Assembly: GCF_003050615.1 (NCBI RefSeq)
Contig: NZ_NWBU01000015.1
Location: forward strand, 1-64,000
Direction: 5' to 3'
DNA: 64,000 bases
Origin: Sphingomonas oleivorans
GTDB taxonomy: Bacteria; Pseudomonadota; Alphaproteobacteria; Sphingomonadales; Sphingomonadaceae
Position 1 is the first letter of the stretch. Each line of letters begins with the position of its first letter. Under the pieces are notes generated by a model. It did no database searches, was not told where the DNA came from, and saw only the letters and a program-made list of their open reading frames with translations. Shown in pieces: positions 43,625-51,538 of this stretch. The translations under genes and the position numbers were made by a program.

Positions 43625-44541
43625 CCAAAGCCGCCAATATCCTCGAGACGATCGGCAATACGCCGCATATCCGCATCCAGCGGCTGTTCGGCACGCGCGC
43701 CGAAGTCTGGATCAAGTCCGAGCGCTCCAATCCCGGCGGATCGATCAAGGATCGCATCGCGCTCTCGATGATCGAGGATGCGGAAAGGAGCGGCAAGCTC
43801 CAGCCCGGCGGCACGATCGTCGAGCCGACTTCGGGCAATACCGGCATCGGCCTTGCCATGGTCGCGGCGGTAAAGGGCTATCGCCTGATCCTCGTCATGC
43901 CCGAATCCATGTCGCTGGAACGCCGGCGCCTGATGCTGGCCTATGGCGCGACCTTCGATCTCACCCCGCGCGAAAAAGGGATGAAGGGCGCGATCGAGCG
44001 CGCGATCGAGATCGTCGAGCAGACGCCCGGCGCCTGGATGCCGCAACAGTTCGAAAATCCCGCGAACATCGACGTCCATGTCCGTACCACCGCGCAGGAG
44101 ATATTGGCCGATTTCCGCGATGAACCGATCGATATCCTGATCACCGGCGTCGGGACGGGCGGCCATATCACCGGCGCGGCGGAGGTGCTGAAAAAGGCCT
44201 GGCCGGGGCTCAAGGTCTTCGCGGTCGAGCCCACCTTGTCGCCGGTCATCTCGGGCGGCCAGCCGGGCCCGCATCCGATCCAGGGCATAGGTGCGGGCTT
44301 CATCCCGGCGAACCTGCATACCGCGCTGCTCGATGGCGTGCTTCAGGTCGATCCGGCGGATGCCAAGGAATATGCCCGCCGCTCCGCGCGCGAGGAAGGA
44401 TTGCTCGTCGGCATCTCCTCCGGCGCGACGCTCGCCGCCATCGCGCACAAGCTGAAGGAGGAGCCCGACGCGCGCATCCTCGGCTTCAACTATGACACGG
44501 GCGAACGCTATCTTTCCGTGCCCGATTTCCTGCCGGAATAA
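43621..44541 (+). CDS. cysK: Cysteine synthase A (O-acetylserine sulfhydrylase)
   Basis: A 306-residue PLP enzyme that makes cysteine from O-acetylserine and sulfide. The PLP lysine is in [17 protein letters not shown], the asparagine loop is [15 protein letters not shown] and the phosphate-binding glycine loop is [11 protein letters not shown]. The length and the [17 protein letters not shown] start are typical of CysK. Confidence 0.95.
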   Translation: MTKAANILETIGNTPHIRIQRLFGTRAEVWIKSERSNPGGSIKDRIALSMIEDAERSGKLQPGGTIVEPTSGNTGIGLAMVAAVKGYRLILVMPESMSLERRRLMLAYGATFDLTPREKGMKGAIERAIEIVEQTPGAWMPQQFENPANIDVHVRTTAQEILADFRDEPIDILITGVGTGGHITGAAEVLKKAWPGLKVFAVEPTLSPVISGGQPGPHPIQGIGAGFIPANLHTALLDGVLQVDPADAKEYARRSAREEGLLVGISSGATLAAIAHKLKEEPDARILGFNYDTGERYLSVPDFLPE

Positions 44542-44544
44542 GGC

Positions 44545-45471
44545 TCAGGCCCTGGGATGGGCGTTGCGATAGACGTCCAGCAGATGCGCCGCATCGACGC
44601 CGGTATAGACCTGCGTCGATGACAGGCTGGCATGGCCCAATAATTCCTGCAGCGCGCGCAGGTCCGCGCCACGGCCGAGCAGATGGGTGGCGAAGCTGTG
44701 GCGCAGCGCATGGGGCGTCGTCCGCTCGGACAGTCCCAGCCGCCCGCGCGCGGCGCGCACGGCGCGGCGGATGAGATCGGCCGAAAGCGGCCCGCCGCGC
44801 GCGCCCCTGAACAGCGGCAGCTCGCGCCCCGTCGGATAGGGGCAGGCCGCGACATAGGCCTCGATCGCATCGCGCACCGGCGCGATCAGCGGCACGATCC
44901 GCGTCTTCGCCCGCTTGCCCGTCACCACCAGCGTATCGCCGAGCGGCAAGGCCGCGCCGGTCAGCGCCATCGCCTCGCCCACGCGCAGCCCGGCGCCATA
45001 GAGCAGCAGCAGCACCGCGAAATCCCGCGTGCCGATCCAAGGCGCGCGCGCCTCGTCCGACACATCTTCCGCCAGCGCCACCGCATCGGCGGGGGACAGC
45101 GGCCGCGGCGCGCCGCGCTTCACCCGCGGCCCCCGGAGCCGGGGCAATGCGACTTCTCCGCCCGCCTGCTTCGCTGCGAAGGCGAGGAAGCCGCGCACCG
45201 CCGAAAGCTCGCGCGCGGCCGATGCGTTGCCGATCCCCTCCTCCCGCCGCTGGGCGAGATAGGCGCGCAGTTCCGCCGCCTCCACCCGCGCCAGCATCGC
45301 CACGCCGATCGCCTCGCCGCGATGCCGGCCGAGGAAGTTCACCAGCCGGTGCGCCGTCGCGACATAGGCGCGGATGGTATGGACGGACCGGCGCCGGTCG
45401 CGCGCCAGATGCGCGCCCCAGTCCGCTGCGATCAGGCGGGCGGGATGATCGTCGAGGGCGGGACCGGCCAT
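44545..45471 (-). CDS. xerC: Tyrosine recombinase XerC
   Basis: A 308-residue tyrosine recombinase that resolves chromosome dimers with XerD at dif. An N-terminal SAM-like core-binding domain (about 10-100) precedes a catalytic domain with R in GAGLRVGEAMALTG, K in VTGKRAKTRIVP, HALRHSFATHLLGRGADLR, GHASL and the nucleophile tyrosine in SSTQVYTGVD. It is not next to att sites or mobile genes, consistent with a housekeeping role. The stop lies 3 bases from cysK's, so they converge. Confidence 0.93.
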   Translation of the reverse strand: MAGPALDDHPARLIAADWGAHLARDRRRSVHTIRAYVATAHRLVNFLGRHRGEAIGVAMLARVEAAELRAYLAQRREEGIGNASAARELSAVRGFLAFAAKQAGGEVALPRLRGPRVKRGAPRPLSPADAVALAEDVSDEARAPWIGTRDFAVLLLLYGAGLRVGEAMALTGAALPLGDTLVVTGKRAKTRIVPLIAPVRDAIEAYVAACPYPTGRELPLFRGARGGPLSADLIRRAVRAARGRLGLSERTTPHALRHSFATHLLGRGADLRALQELLGHASLSSTQVYTGVDAAHLLDVYRNAHPRA

Positions 45472-45482
45472 CGCGCCCCGGC

Positions 45483-46136
45483 TCAGCCGATCGACTGGCC
45501 CGTCTTGGCCCAGTCGGCGAGGAAGCCCTCAATCCCCTTGTCGGTCAGCGGATGCTTGAAGAGCGAGCGGATCACCGCCGGCGGCGCGGTCATCACGTCC
45601 GCGCCGATCTTGGCCGATTCCAGCACATGGATGGGATGACGCACGCTCGCGACCAGAATCTCCGTGCCGAAATCATAATTGTCGTAGATCTGCCGGATGT
45701 CGGCGATCAGTTGCATGCCATCGAAGCCGATATCGTCATGCCGGCCGACGAAGGGCGAGATGAAGGTGGCACCCGCCTTGGCAGCGAGCAGCGCCTGATT
45801 GGCCGAGAAGCAGAGGGTGACGTTCACCATCACGCCCTCGTCCGACAGCTTCTTGCAGGTCTTGAGGCCGTCGACCGTAAGCGGCACCTTGATCGCCACA
45901 TTATCCGCGATCTTCCGCAATATCGCGGCCTCGCGCATCATCTCCTCATGATCGAGCGCCACCACCTCGGCGGAGACGGGCCCCGGCACGATCGAGCAGA
46001 TCTCCTCGACCACCTCCAGGAACTTGCGGCCGGACTTGTGAATCAGCGTCGGATTGGTCGTGACGCCGTCGAGCAGGCCGGTAGCGGCGAGATCGGCAAT
46101 CTCCTTGGTGTCGGCGGTATCGACGAAGAATTTCAT
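45483..46136 (-). CDS. fsa: Transaldolase-like fructose-6-phosphate aldolase
   Basis: A 217-residue TalC/FSA-type class I aldolase. The Schiff-base lysine is K83 in NVAIKVPLT, with D6 (FFVDTADT) and N28 (GVTTNPTLI) as family residues. Proteins of this size act either as a short transaldolase or as fructose-6-phosphate aldolase. The two cannot be separated by eye here. It lies 11 bases upstream of xerC, which is a conserved alphaproteobacterial order. Confidence 0.92.
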   Translation of the reverse strand: MKFFVDTADTKEIADLAATGLLDGVTTNPTLIHKSGRKFLEVVEEICSIVPGPVSAEVVALDHEEMMREAAILRKIADNVAIKVPLTVDGLKTCKKLSDEGVMVNVTLCFSANQALLAAKAGATFISPFVGRHDDIGFDGMQLIADIRQIYDNYDFGTEILVASVRHPIHVLESAKIGADVMTAPPAVIRSLFKHPLTDKGIEGFLADWAKTGQSIG

Positions 46137-46257
46137 TGGCGGGCCTCGATGGGAAAGGGAGTGATTCTGCCGGCGCTATAGCGTCTGGCGCCCGCCACGG
46201 AAACGCACGCCGTCAGGCGCCGTCTGCCATCCGCTTCCCATTCTCCGCCTTCAGGCA

Positions 46258-46283
46258 GGGCGGCGACGTGAAATCCGCCGCCC
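46258..46283 (-). terminator. Hairpin downstream of the PRC-barrel gene
   Basis: GGGCGGCG and CGCCGCCC form a perfect 8-bp stem with a 10-base loop, 16 bases beyond the stop codon. No T-run follows, so the terminator call is tentative. Confidence 0.45.
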
Positions 46284-46299
46284 TAGCCGCCCTTCAGGC

Positions 46300-46671
46300 T
46301 CAATAAGGATAATTTATATTATAATAGGAATAGACCTCCCGCCCATAGTCGCGATCATATCTCGGCTCCTCGCCCTCGCGGTAACGCGGCGCCTTTTCGA
46401 GCACTTCCTTGTCGATATCGACCACATAGCCGCGCTGATCGGGATCATAGTCCAGCACATCCCAGGGAAGCGGAAAATTTTCCGTTCCGATGCCCAGGAA
46501 TCCGCCAAATTGCAGGACGGCATATTCGACTTTCCCGCTGCGCTTATCCACCATGAAATTATAGATGGTGCCAAGCCGCTCGCCCTGGCGGTTGTAGACT
46601 GCCGTGCCTTCCACCTTGTTCGAAGCGATCAGCCGGTCGGTTTCGTCGATTGCAACATCTTCATGTGCCAT
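46300..46671 (-). CDS. PRC-barrel domain protein
   Basis: A 123-residue soluble protein with a PRC-barrel at about residues 12-90 (KVEGTAVYNRQGERLGTIYNF, followed by KVEYAVLQFGGFLGIG and LPWDVLDYD). The tail is Tyr/Arg/Glu rich (PRYDRDYGREVYSYYN). PRC-barrels act in RNA processing, photosynthetic reaction centres and stress-related surface proteins. The ATG at 46671 has GGAGACC upstream. It is divergent from the methyltransferase/esterase gene, with about 180 bases between starts. Confidence 0.88.
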   Translation of the reverse strand: MAHEDVAIDETDRLIASNKVEGTAVYNRQGERLGTIYNFMVDKRSGKVEYAVLQFGGFLGIGTENFPLPWDVLDYDPDQRGYVVDIDKEVLEKAPRYREGEEPRYDRDYGREVYSYYNINYPY

Positions 46672-46853
46672 GGAAGGTCTCCTTACCCGTCCGTTCGATG
46701 AACGGCGCCCGATCAACGAATTGCGCCGGGCCTATGTCCCAGCCCGAACGCCTTTGCGACGGGCGGTGGCACGGAATCGCCCGGCCGCAGCTCCGGCGGA
46801 TGAACCAGCCGGAGCCCAACTCGTTGCTAGGCCTGGGATTTCGGAGAGATTGG

Positions 46854-48827
46854 ATGGCGACATACGCGGCCCGGCGAAGCGCCATGGTCAAACAGCAGAT
46901 CGCCCGGCGCGGGGTGCGCGACGAAAGGGTACTTGCGGCGATGGGGGTCGTTCCGCGCGAAAGCTTCGTACCGGAAACGCTCGGTGAATTCGCCTATGAG
47001 GACAGCCCCCTGCCGATCGAGGCGGGCCAGACCATCTCCCAACCCTTCATCGTCGCCGCCATGATCGAGGCGGCCACGATCGGCCCGGGCGATACCGTGC
47101 TCGAGGTCGGTTCCGGCTCGGGCTATGTCGCGGCCCTCCTCAGCCGGATCGCGGCCCGCATCTATGCGATGGAGCGCCATGCCGAGCTCACCCAGATCGC
47201 GCGCGACCGGCTTGCCCGGCTGGGCTATGACAATGTCCGGATCCGCACCGGCGACGGCACCGACGGCTGGGCGGAAGCCGCCCCCTTCGATGCGATACTG
47301 GTTTCGGCGGGCAGCCCCATCGTGCCCGATCCCTTGCGCGAGCAACTCACCATCGGCGGCCGGCTGATCATCCCGGTGGGCGATCCGGACATTCAGAAGC
47401 TGATCCGCATCACGCGTACGGGGGAGGAAGCGTTCGAGGAGGAAATTTTGGGTGATGTCTCCTTCGTGCCGCTGATCGGCGCGCATGGCTGGCCGGAGGA
47501 TCGCGCCACCGACCTGCTGGTCGATACGCGCGAGACGGCGGAGCTCATTGCCGAAGCGGCAGAACCGCTGCCCGATCTCGACGATCCCGCCTTCGGCCGC
47601 CTGTTCGATCGCTTCGCTTATGCCCGCGTCGTGCTGCTGGGCGAGGCGAGCCATGGCACGTCCGAATTCTATCGCGCGCGCGCCGCGATCACGCGCCGGC
47701 TGATCGAGGAACATGGCTTCACCATCGTCGCGGTGGAGGCCGACTGGCCCGATGCCACGACCATCGATCGCCATGTCCGGCTGAAGCCGCCCGCGCGGGA
47801 TGGCGAACCCGCCTTCCGCCGCTTTCCCACCTGGATGTGGCGCAACACCGATGTCGATGCCTTCATCGGCTGGCTCCGCGAACATAATGCTGCCCTGCCG
47901 CCCGATCGTCGCGCCGGCTTCTACGGGCTCGATCTCTACAATCTCAACGGCTCGATCCGCGCCGTGATCGACTATCTCGACCGCGTCGATCCGGAGGCGG
48001 CACGCGTCGCGCGCGAGCGCTATGGCTGCCTCACGCCCTGGAGCAGCGATCCCGCCACTTACGGCCGCATGGCGCTCAGCGCCGGCTATGCGCCCTGCGA
48101 GAAGGCGGTTGTCGGCATGCTGCGCGACCTGATCGAAAAACACAGCGCCTATGCCGCCGCCGACGGCTGGGATTTTCTCGATGCCACGCAGAATGCCCGG
48201 CTGGTACGCAATGCGGAGGCTTATTATCGGGCAATGTATTATGGCGCCGCCGATTCCTGGAATCTGCGCGACACGCATATGTTCGAAACGCTGGGCCATC
48301 TGCTCGCGGCAGGCGGCCCGCAGGCGAAGGCGGTCGTCTGGGCGCATAATTCGCATATCGGCGATGCCCGCTTCACCGGCATGGGCATGACGCGCGACGA
48401 GCTCAATATCGGCCAGCTCTGCCGGCAGGATTTCGGCGACGAGGCGGCGCTGATCGGTTTCGGCACGCATGACGGCACCGTTGCGGCGGCGAGCGAATGG
48501 GACGCGCCGATGGAGGTGAAGACGATCAATCCCTCCCGCCCCGATAGCTATGAGCGGCTGGCGCATGACAGTGGCGTCGATCGTTTCCTGCTGGACCTGC
48601 GCGAGAACCGGCATCCGGATCTGCGCCGGCGCTTGCTCGAGCCCCGGCTCGAACGCTTCATCGGCGTCATCTACCGGCCCGAGACCGAACGGTGGAGCCA
48701 TTATTCGGAGGCGATCCTGCCCCGCCAGTTCGACGCCTTCGTCTGGTTCGACAATACGAGCGCGGTCACGCCGCTGCCAACGCGCCAGGAAGTCGGGCCG
48801 GAGGAAACCTATCCCTTCGGCCTCTGA
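46854..48827 (+). CDS. Fusion of protein-L-isoaspartate methyltransferase and erythromycin-esterase domains
   Basis: A 657-residue two-domain protein. Residues 1-205 are a PCMT domain, with GQTISQPFIVAAMIEAA, SAM motif TVLEVGSGSGYVAALLS and GGRLIIPVGD. Residues from about 235 to the end are an erythromycin-esterase (EreA/EreB-like) domain with the catalytic-histidine motif LLGEASHGTSEFYRAR, EADWPDA and VVWAHNSHIGDAR. The frame is continuous, so this is a real fusion. PCMT repairs isoaspartyl proteins; Ere enzymes hydrolyse macrolactones, but many homologues have other substrates. The start is the ATG after GGAGAGATTGG. Resistance to macrolides should not be assumed. Confidence 0.9.
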   Translation: MATYAARRSAMVKQQIARRGVRDERVLAAMGVVPRESFVPETLGEFAYEDSPLPIEAGQTISQPFIVAAMIEAATIGPGDTVLEVGSGSGYVAALLSRIAARIYAMERHAELTQIARDRLARLGYDNVRIRTGDGTDGWAEAAPFDAILVSAGSPIVPDPLREQLTIGGRLIIPVGDPDIQKLIRITRTGEEAFEEEILGDVSFVPLIGAHGWPEDRATDLLVDTRETAELIAEAAEPLPDLDDPAFGRLFDRFAYARVVLLGEASHGTSEFYRARAAITRRLIEEHGFTIVAVEADWPDATTIDRHVRLKPPARDGEPAFRRFPTWMWRNTDVDAFIGWLREHNAALPPDRRAGFYGLDLYNLNGSIRAVIDYLDRVDPEAARVARERYGCLTPWSSDPATYGRMALSAGYAPCEKAVVGMLRDLIEKHSAYAAADGWDFLDATQNARLVRNAEAYYRAMYYGAADSWNLRDTHMFETLGHLLAAGGPQAKAVVWAHNSHIGDARFTGMGMTRDELNIGQLCRQDFGDEAALIGFGTHDGTVAAASEWDAPMEVKTINPSRPDSYERLAHDSGVDRFLLDLRENRHPDLRRRLLEPRLERFIGVIYRPETERWSHYSEAILPRQFDAFVWFDNTSAVTPLPTRQEVGPEETYPFGL

Positions 48828-48850
48828 GATAGATCATCAGGAGAGAGACG

Positions 48851-49108
48851 ATGACTGCGAAACAGGACAAGGACCGCACCGAAACGGCGCGCCGCCACGA
48901 CGATTCCAAATTGATCGAGGGCACCGAACCCGCCCCCTCGGTGATCGGACGGAGCGGCGGAACGATCGCTGCCGATGTCGGCACGCGCGACGAGCTCAAG
49001 CGCGCGCTCGATGAATCCGCGGGCCTGACCAATGTTCAAAAGCATGACGAAAAACCGAACATGCGCCCCACGCGCAGCGACCATGAAGGGGCGCAGCGCC
49101 GCCGCTGA
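48851..49108 (+). CDS. Small hydrophilic protein of unknown function
   Basis: An 85-residue, highly charged, probably disordered protein with no hydrophobic segment. It begins MTAKQDKDRTETARRHDDSK and contains a central APSVIGRSGGTIAADVGTRDELKRAL. A good ribosome-binding site (CAGGAGAGAGACG) and 23-base spacing after the fusion gene suggest co-transcription. Its make-up resembles small stress-induced proteins, but I recognise no family. Confidence 0.6.
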   Translation: MTAKQDKDRTETARRHDDSKLIEGTEPAPSVIGRSGGTIAADVGTRDELKRALDESAGLTNVQKHDEKPNMRPTRSDHEGAQRRR

Positions 49109-49162
49109 GACGGTCGGGCAAGGCCCGCGCGGCGCCATCGACAAGCGACCGTCCCGGGCATA

Positions 49163-49492
49163 GGCTCCGCTTCATGCGGGGCATGGCATCGGCATCACGC
49201 TCTGCACCGGCCTCGGCACGGTCCGGGCCTGGGTCGATGATCATGGCAATCTCCACAAGCCGGCGCCTGGGCGGATTATCGCAACAGCGCCCGCGCGCCG
49301 GGCTATATGCTGATCGGCCTGAGCGCGGAGGCTACGGTCCGCAAGGGGCTCACATTCTTCTTCGATGCGCGCAACCTGACGGGTGAAAAGGCGATCGGCG
49401 ACATCTCCGCCGTCGTCGCCGCGACGCCCGCCTCGGCCATCTATCCCGTCGAGCGCCGCGCCTTCTATGGCGGCCTCCGCGCGACCTTCTGA
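49163..49492 (+). pseudogene. Remnant of a TonB-dependent receptor joined to another gene fragment
   Basis: The right part (about 49262-49492) encodes the last strands of a TonB-dependent outer-membrane receptor in one frame: AWADYRNSARAPGYMLIGL, then FFFDARNLTGEKAIGDIS and a terminal RAFYGGLRATF ending in aromatic Phe. No receptor body precedes it. The left part (about 49163-49260) reads in a different frame as HGIGITLCTGLGTVRAWVDD followed by HGNLHKPAP, resembling the end of a DUF2946-type small protein. The two meet near 49260 with a frame change, as after a deletion. This is decayed metal-uptake DNA. Confidence 0.7.
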
Positions 49493-49510
49493 ACGATCGG
49501 AGGAGGCGAC

Positions 49511-49918
49511 CTAGTGGCTGCCCCCCATCAGCGAGACATGGGCGGATACGATCTTCCAACCTACGTCCGGAAAGCGCACCCATGTCTGGCTCTGCCGCCC
49601 GATCGCGGTGGCGCCTTCCCGTTGAAACTCCACATTCACCACACCGAAATCGCGGCCGAAGCTGGTGATGCTCGTCCTGATCCGGCTACGCTGGGGCGAT
49701 CCGCCGGGCCGCGCCTGGCGAAAGGCCGCTATCTCCGCGAAGCCATAGAGATTCTCGCCCACGCCGAAGCGGACGCTGCGCTCCGAATTCCAGAAGAAAT
49801 CGTCGAGCGCATCCACATCATTCGCCATCAGCGCCGCCTCATAGCGGTCTGCCTCCTCGGCAAGCGCCGCCAGCGTTTCAGGATCGTCGATCACCATTTG
49901 CCTTCCGTCCACCGTCAT
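49511..49918 (-). CDS. hpxZ: HpxZ/AtzH-like SnoaL-fold protein
   Basis: A 135-residue protein of the NTF2/SnoaL-like HpxZ family. Diagnostic segments are RYEAALMANDVDALDDFFW, VRFGVGENLYGFAEIAAFRQARP and IGRQSQTWVRFPDVGWKIVSAHVSLMGG. HpxZ occurs in oxalurate and purine catabolism clusters and AtzH in s-triazine degradation, where it helps process urea-type compounds. None of those genes is nearby. The ATG at 49918 is chosen; a second in-frame ATG at 49897 is possible. It diverges from a TetR regulator 80 bases away. Confidence 0.85.
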   Translation of the reverse strand: MTVDGRQMVIDDPETLAALAEEADRYEAALMANDVDALDDFFWNSERSVRFGVGENLYGFAEIAAFRQARPGGSPQRSRIRTSITSFGRDFGVVNVEFQREGATAIGRQSQTWVRFPDVGWKIVSAHVSLMGGSH

Positions 49919-49998
49919 TCCCTGCTGTTCCCCCGATGGCCTCCGCAATAAGGTGGCCCACGCCCCGTCGGGCAACACATCAGGCAAGAGTATGGCGA

Positions 49999-50694
49999 AT
50001 GGCAGGATCGGCAAGCGAAAAGCCGAAACAGAAACGTGATGCCGAACAGACCCGCCGCACATTGATGCGCGCGGCGCTACGCGAATTCGCGACCCATGGC
50101 TATTCCGGCGCCCGCGCGGAACGGATCGCCAAGACGGCGCGGCGCAATATCCGCATGCTCTACCATTATTTCGGCAGCAAGGAGGGCATCTACATCGCCG
50201 TGCTGGAGGATGCCTATGCTTCCATCCGGGCGGAGGAGGCCAAGCTCGCCATCGATTATGAACGGCCGCTCGAAGGGCTGATCGGCCTGCTCGACTTCAC
50301 CTTCGCCTATTTCGCCGCAAATCCCTATTTCGAGGCGCTGCTCCGCACGGAGAACATGATGCGCGGCAAATATGTCCGCCGGTCGCGGCTCGTGCCCGAA
50401 ACGGCCTTTCCGCTGCGCCAGACGATCAGTCGGCTGATCGAGAGCGGCCAGGCCAAGGGGCTGTTCCGTGAAGGGCTCGACGACGCCCAAATCTATATCA
50501 CCATCACGGCGCTCAGCCGCTTCCATCTCGCCAATGCCTGGTCGCTCTCGGCGCTCCTCGAAATCGACATGGGTAGCCGCGAATGGTTGGCCGAGCGCCT
50601 CGATCATTGTCGCGCGCTGCTGCGCGCCTATCTGCTTGCTCCCGCCCCCTCGCAGGCTGACGAAGCCCGCGCCGACGCGCCGCAGACTATTTGA
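49999..50694 (+). CDS. TetR-family transcriptional regulator
   Basis: A 231-residue regulator. The helix-turn-helix is at about residues 15-62 (TRRTLMRAALREFATHGYSG, then RAERIAKTARRNIRMLYHYFGSKEGIY). The ligand domain has YFAANPYFEALLRTENMMRG. The RMLYHYFGSKEGLY-type end of the DNA-binding domain recalls RutR-like pyrimidine regulators. It probably controls the divergent hpxZ gene; I saw no clear palindrome in the 80-base gap. The start at 49999 lacks a strong Shine-Dalgarno; in-frame starts lie upstream. Confidence 0.88.
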   Translation: MAGSASEKPKQKRDAEQTRRTLMRAALREFATHGYSGARAERIAKTARRNIRMLYHYFGSKEGIYIAVLEDAYASIRAEEAKLAIDYERPLEGLIGLLDFTFAYFAANPYFEALLRTENMMRGKYVRRSRLVPETAFPLRQTISRLIESGQAKGLFREGLDDAQIYITITALSRFHLANAWSLSALLEIDMGSREWLAERLDHCRALLRAYLLAPAPSQADEARADAPQTI

Positions 50695-50776
50695 GGCCGA
50701 TCCGGAACCCCGCCTTCCCCCATCCCTTTCAATGATGTTCCTCCATCCCCCTCAATGAAGGATATGATCGATCGAC

Positions 50777-51538
50777 ATGAGCATGGATTTCACTACACCG
50801 CCCCTCCCGCCCCGGCATTGGGAGGGTTCGATAAGCCTGTTCCTCGATTTCGACGGCACACTCGTCGAGCTCGCCGAGCGGCCGGATGCGGTCGTCGTGG
50901 ATGGCGAGCTGCAGTCGCTGATCGACGCGCTCGCCCATCGCCTCGATGGCCGGCTGGCGATCGTCAGCGGCCGTTCGGTGGCACAGCTCGATCATTTCTT
51001 CGGGCCCACCGGCGAACGCCTCTTCCTCGCCGGCAGCCACGGCATGGAGCGGCGCCTGCCCGGCGAGTCTCGCGCTCCACTCGTCCCGTCCGAGGCACTG
51101 TCCATGGCGGCCGAGCTGTTCATGTCGTTCGTCGCGGCCCATCCCGAAACAATGATCGAACATAAGACGCACGGGATCGCGCTTCATTATCGCCAGGTCC
51201 CGGAGGCCGAAGCGGAGGCGATCGCGCTGGCGGAGCGGGTTGCGGCAGCACAGGGCCTCTTCGTCCAGCCCGGCAAGATGATGGTCGAGCTGCGAGAGCA
51301 GGGTGACGACAAGGGCGGCGCCATCCGTGCGATGATGGATCATGAAGCCTTTGCCGATACGATGCCGCTGTTCCTGGGCGACGATCTTACCGACGAGCCG
51401 GGCTTCGTCGCGGCGGATGCACATGGCGGCGCCGGCATCCTCGTCGGCCCGCCGCGGCCGACCTCGGCGCGCTATGCGCTGCCCGATGTGACGGCCGTCC
51501 GGCTCTGGCTCGCCGGCCTGGTGAAGGACGCGGCTTGA
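50777..51538 (+). CDS. otsB: Trehalose-6-phosphate phosphatase
   Basis: A 253-residue HAD phosphatase. The nucleophile and acid are D24 and D26 (LFLDFDGTLVEL), with LAIVSGRSVAQLDHFF, GSHGMERR in the cap region and the metal-binding LFLGDDLTDEPGF. It makes trehalose from trehalose-6-phosphate. First gene of a three-gene run; its stop overlaps the TTG start of the GH15 gene. Confidence 0.95.
   Translation: MSMDFTTPPLPPRHWEGSISLFLDFDGTLVELAERPDAVVVDGELQSLIDALAHRLDGRLAIVSGRSVAQLDHFFGPTGERLFLAGSHGMERRLPGESRAPLVPSEALSMAAELFMSFVAAHPETMIEHKTHGIALHYRQVPEAEAEAIALAERVAAAQGLFVQPGKMMVELREQGDDKGGAIRAMMDHEAFADTMPLFLGDDLTDEPGFVAADAHGGAGILVGPPRPTSARYALPDVTAVRLWLAGLVKDAA

Noticed and set aside
44545-45471. 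Integrase of a mobile element
   Set aside because: The tyrosine recombinase has XerC length and motifs, lies next to the conserved aldolase gene, and there are no att repeats or cargo genes.
46827-48701. A 624-codon open frame on the minus strand
   Set aside because: Mirror frame of the methyltransferase/esterase fusion; no similarity to any family.
46854-48827. Macrolide resistance gene
   Set aside because: The Ere-like domain is fused to a PCMT domain in chromosomal context with no mobile DNA; family membership alone does not show resistance.
49174-49386. A 70-codon open frame in the receptor remnant
   Set aside because: It crosses both gene fragments in a third frame and its translation has no similarity; the other two frames carry the recognisable remnants.
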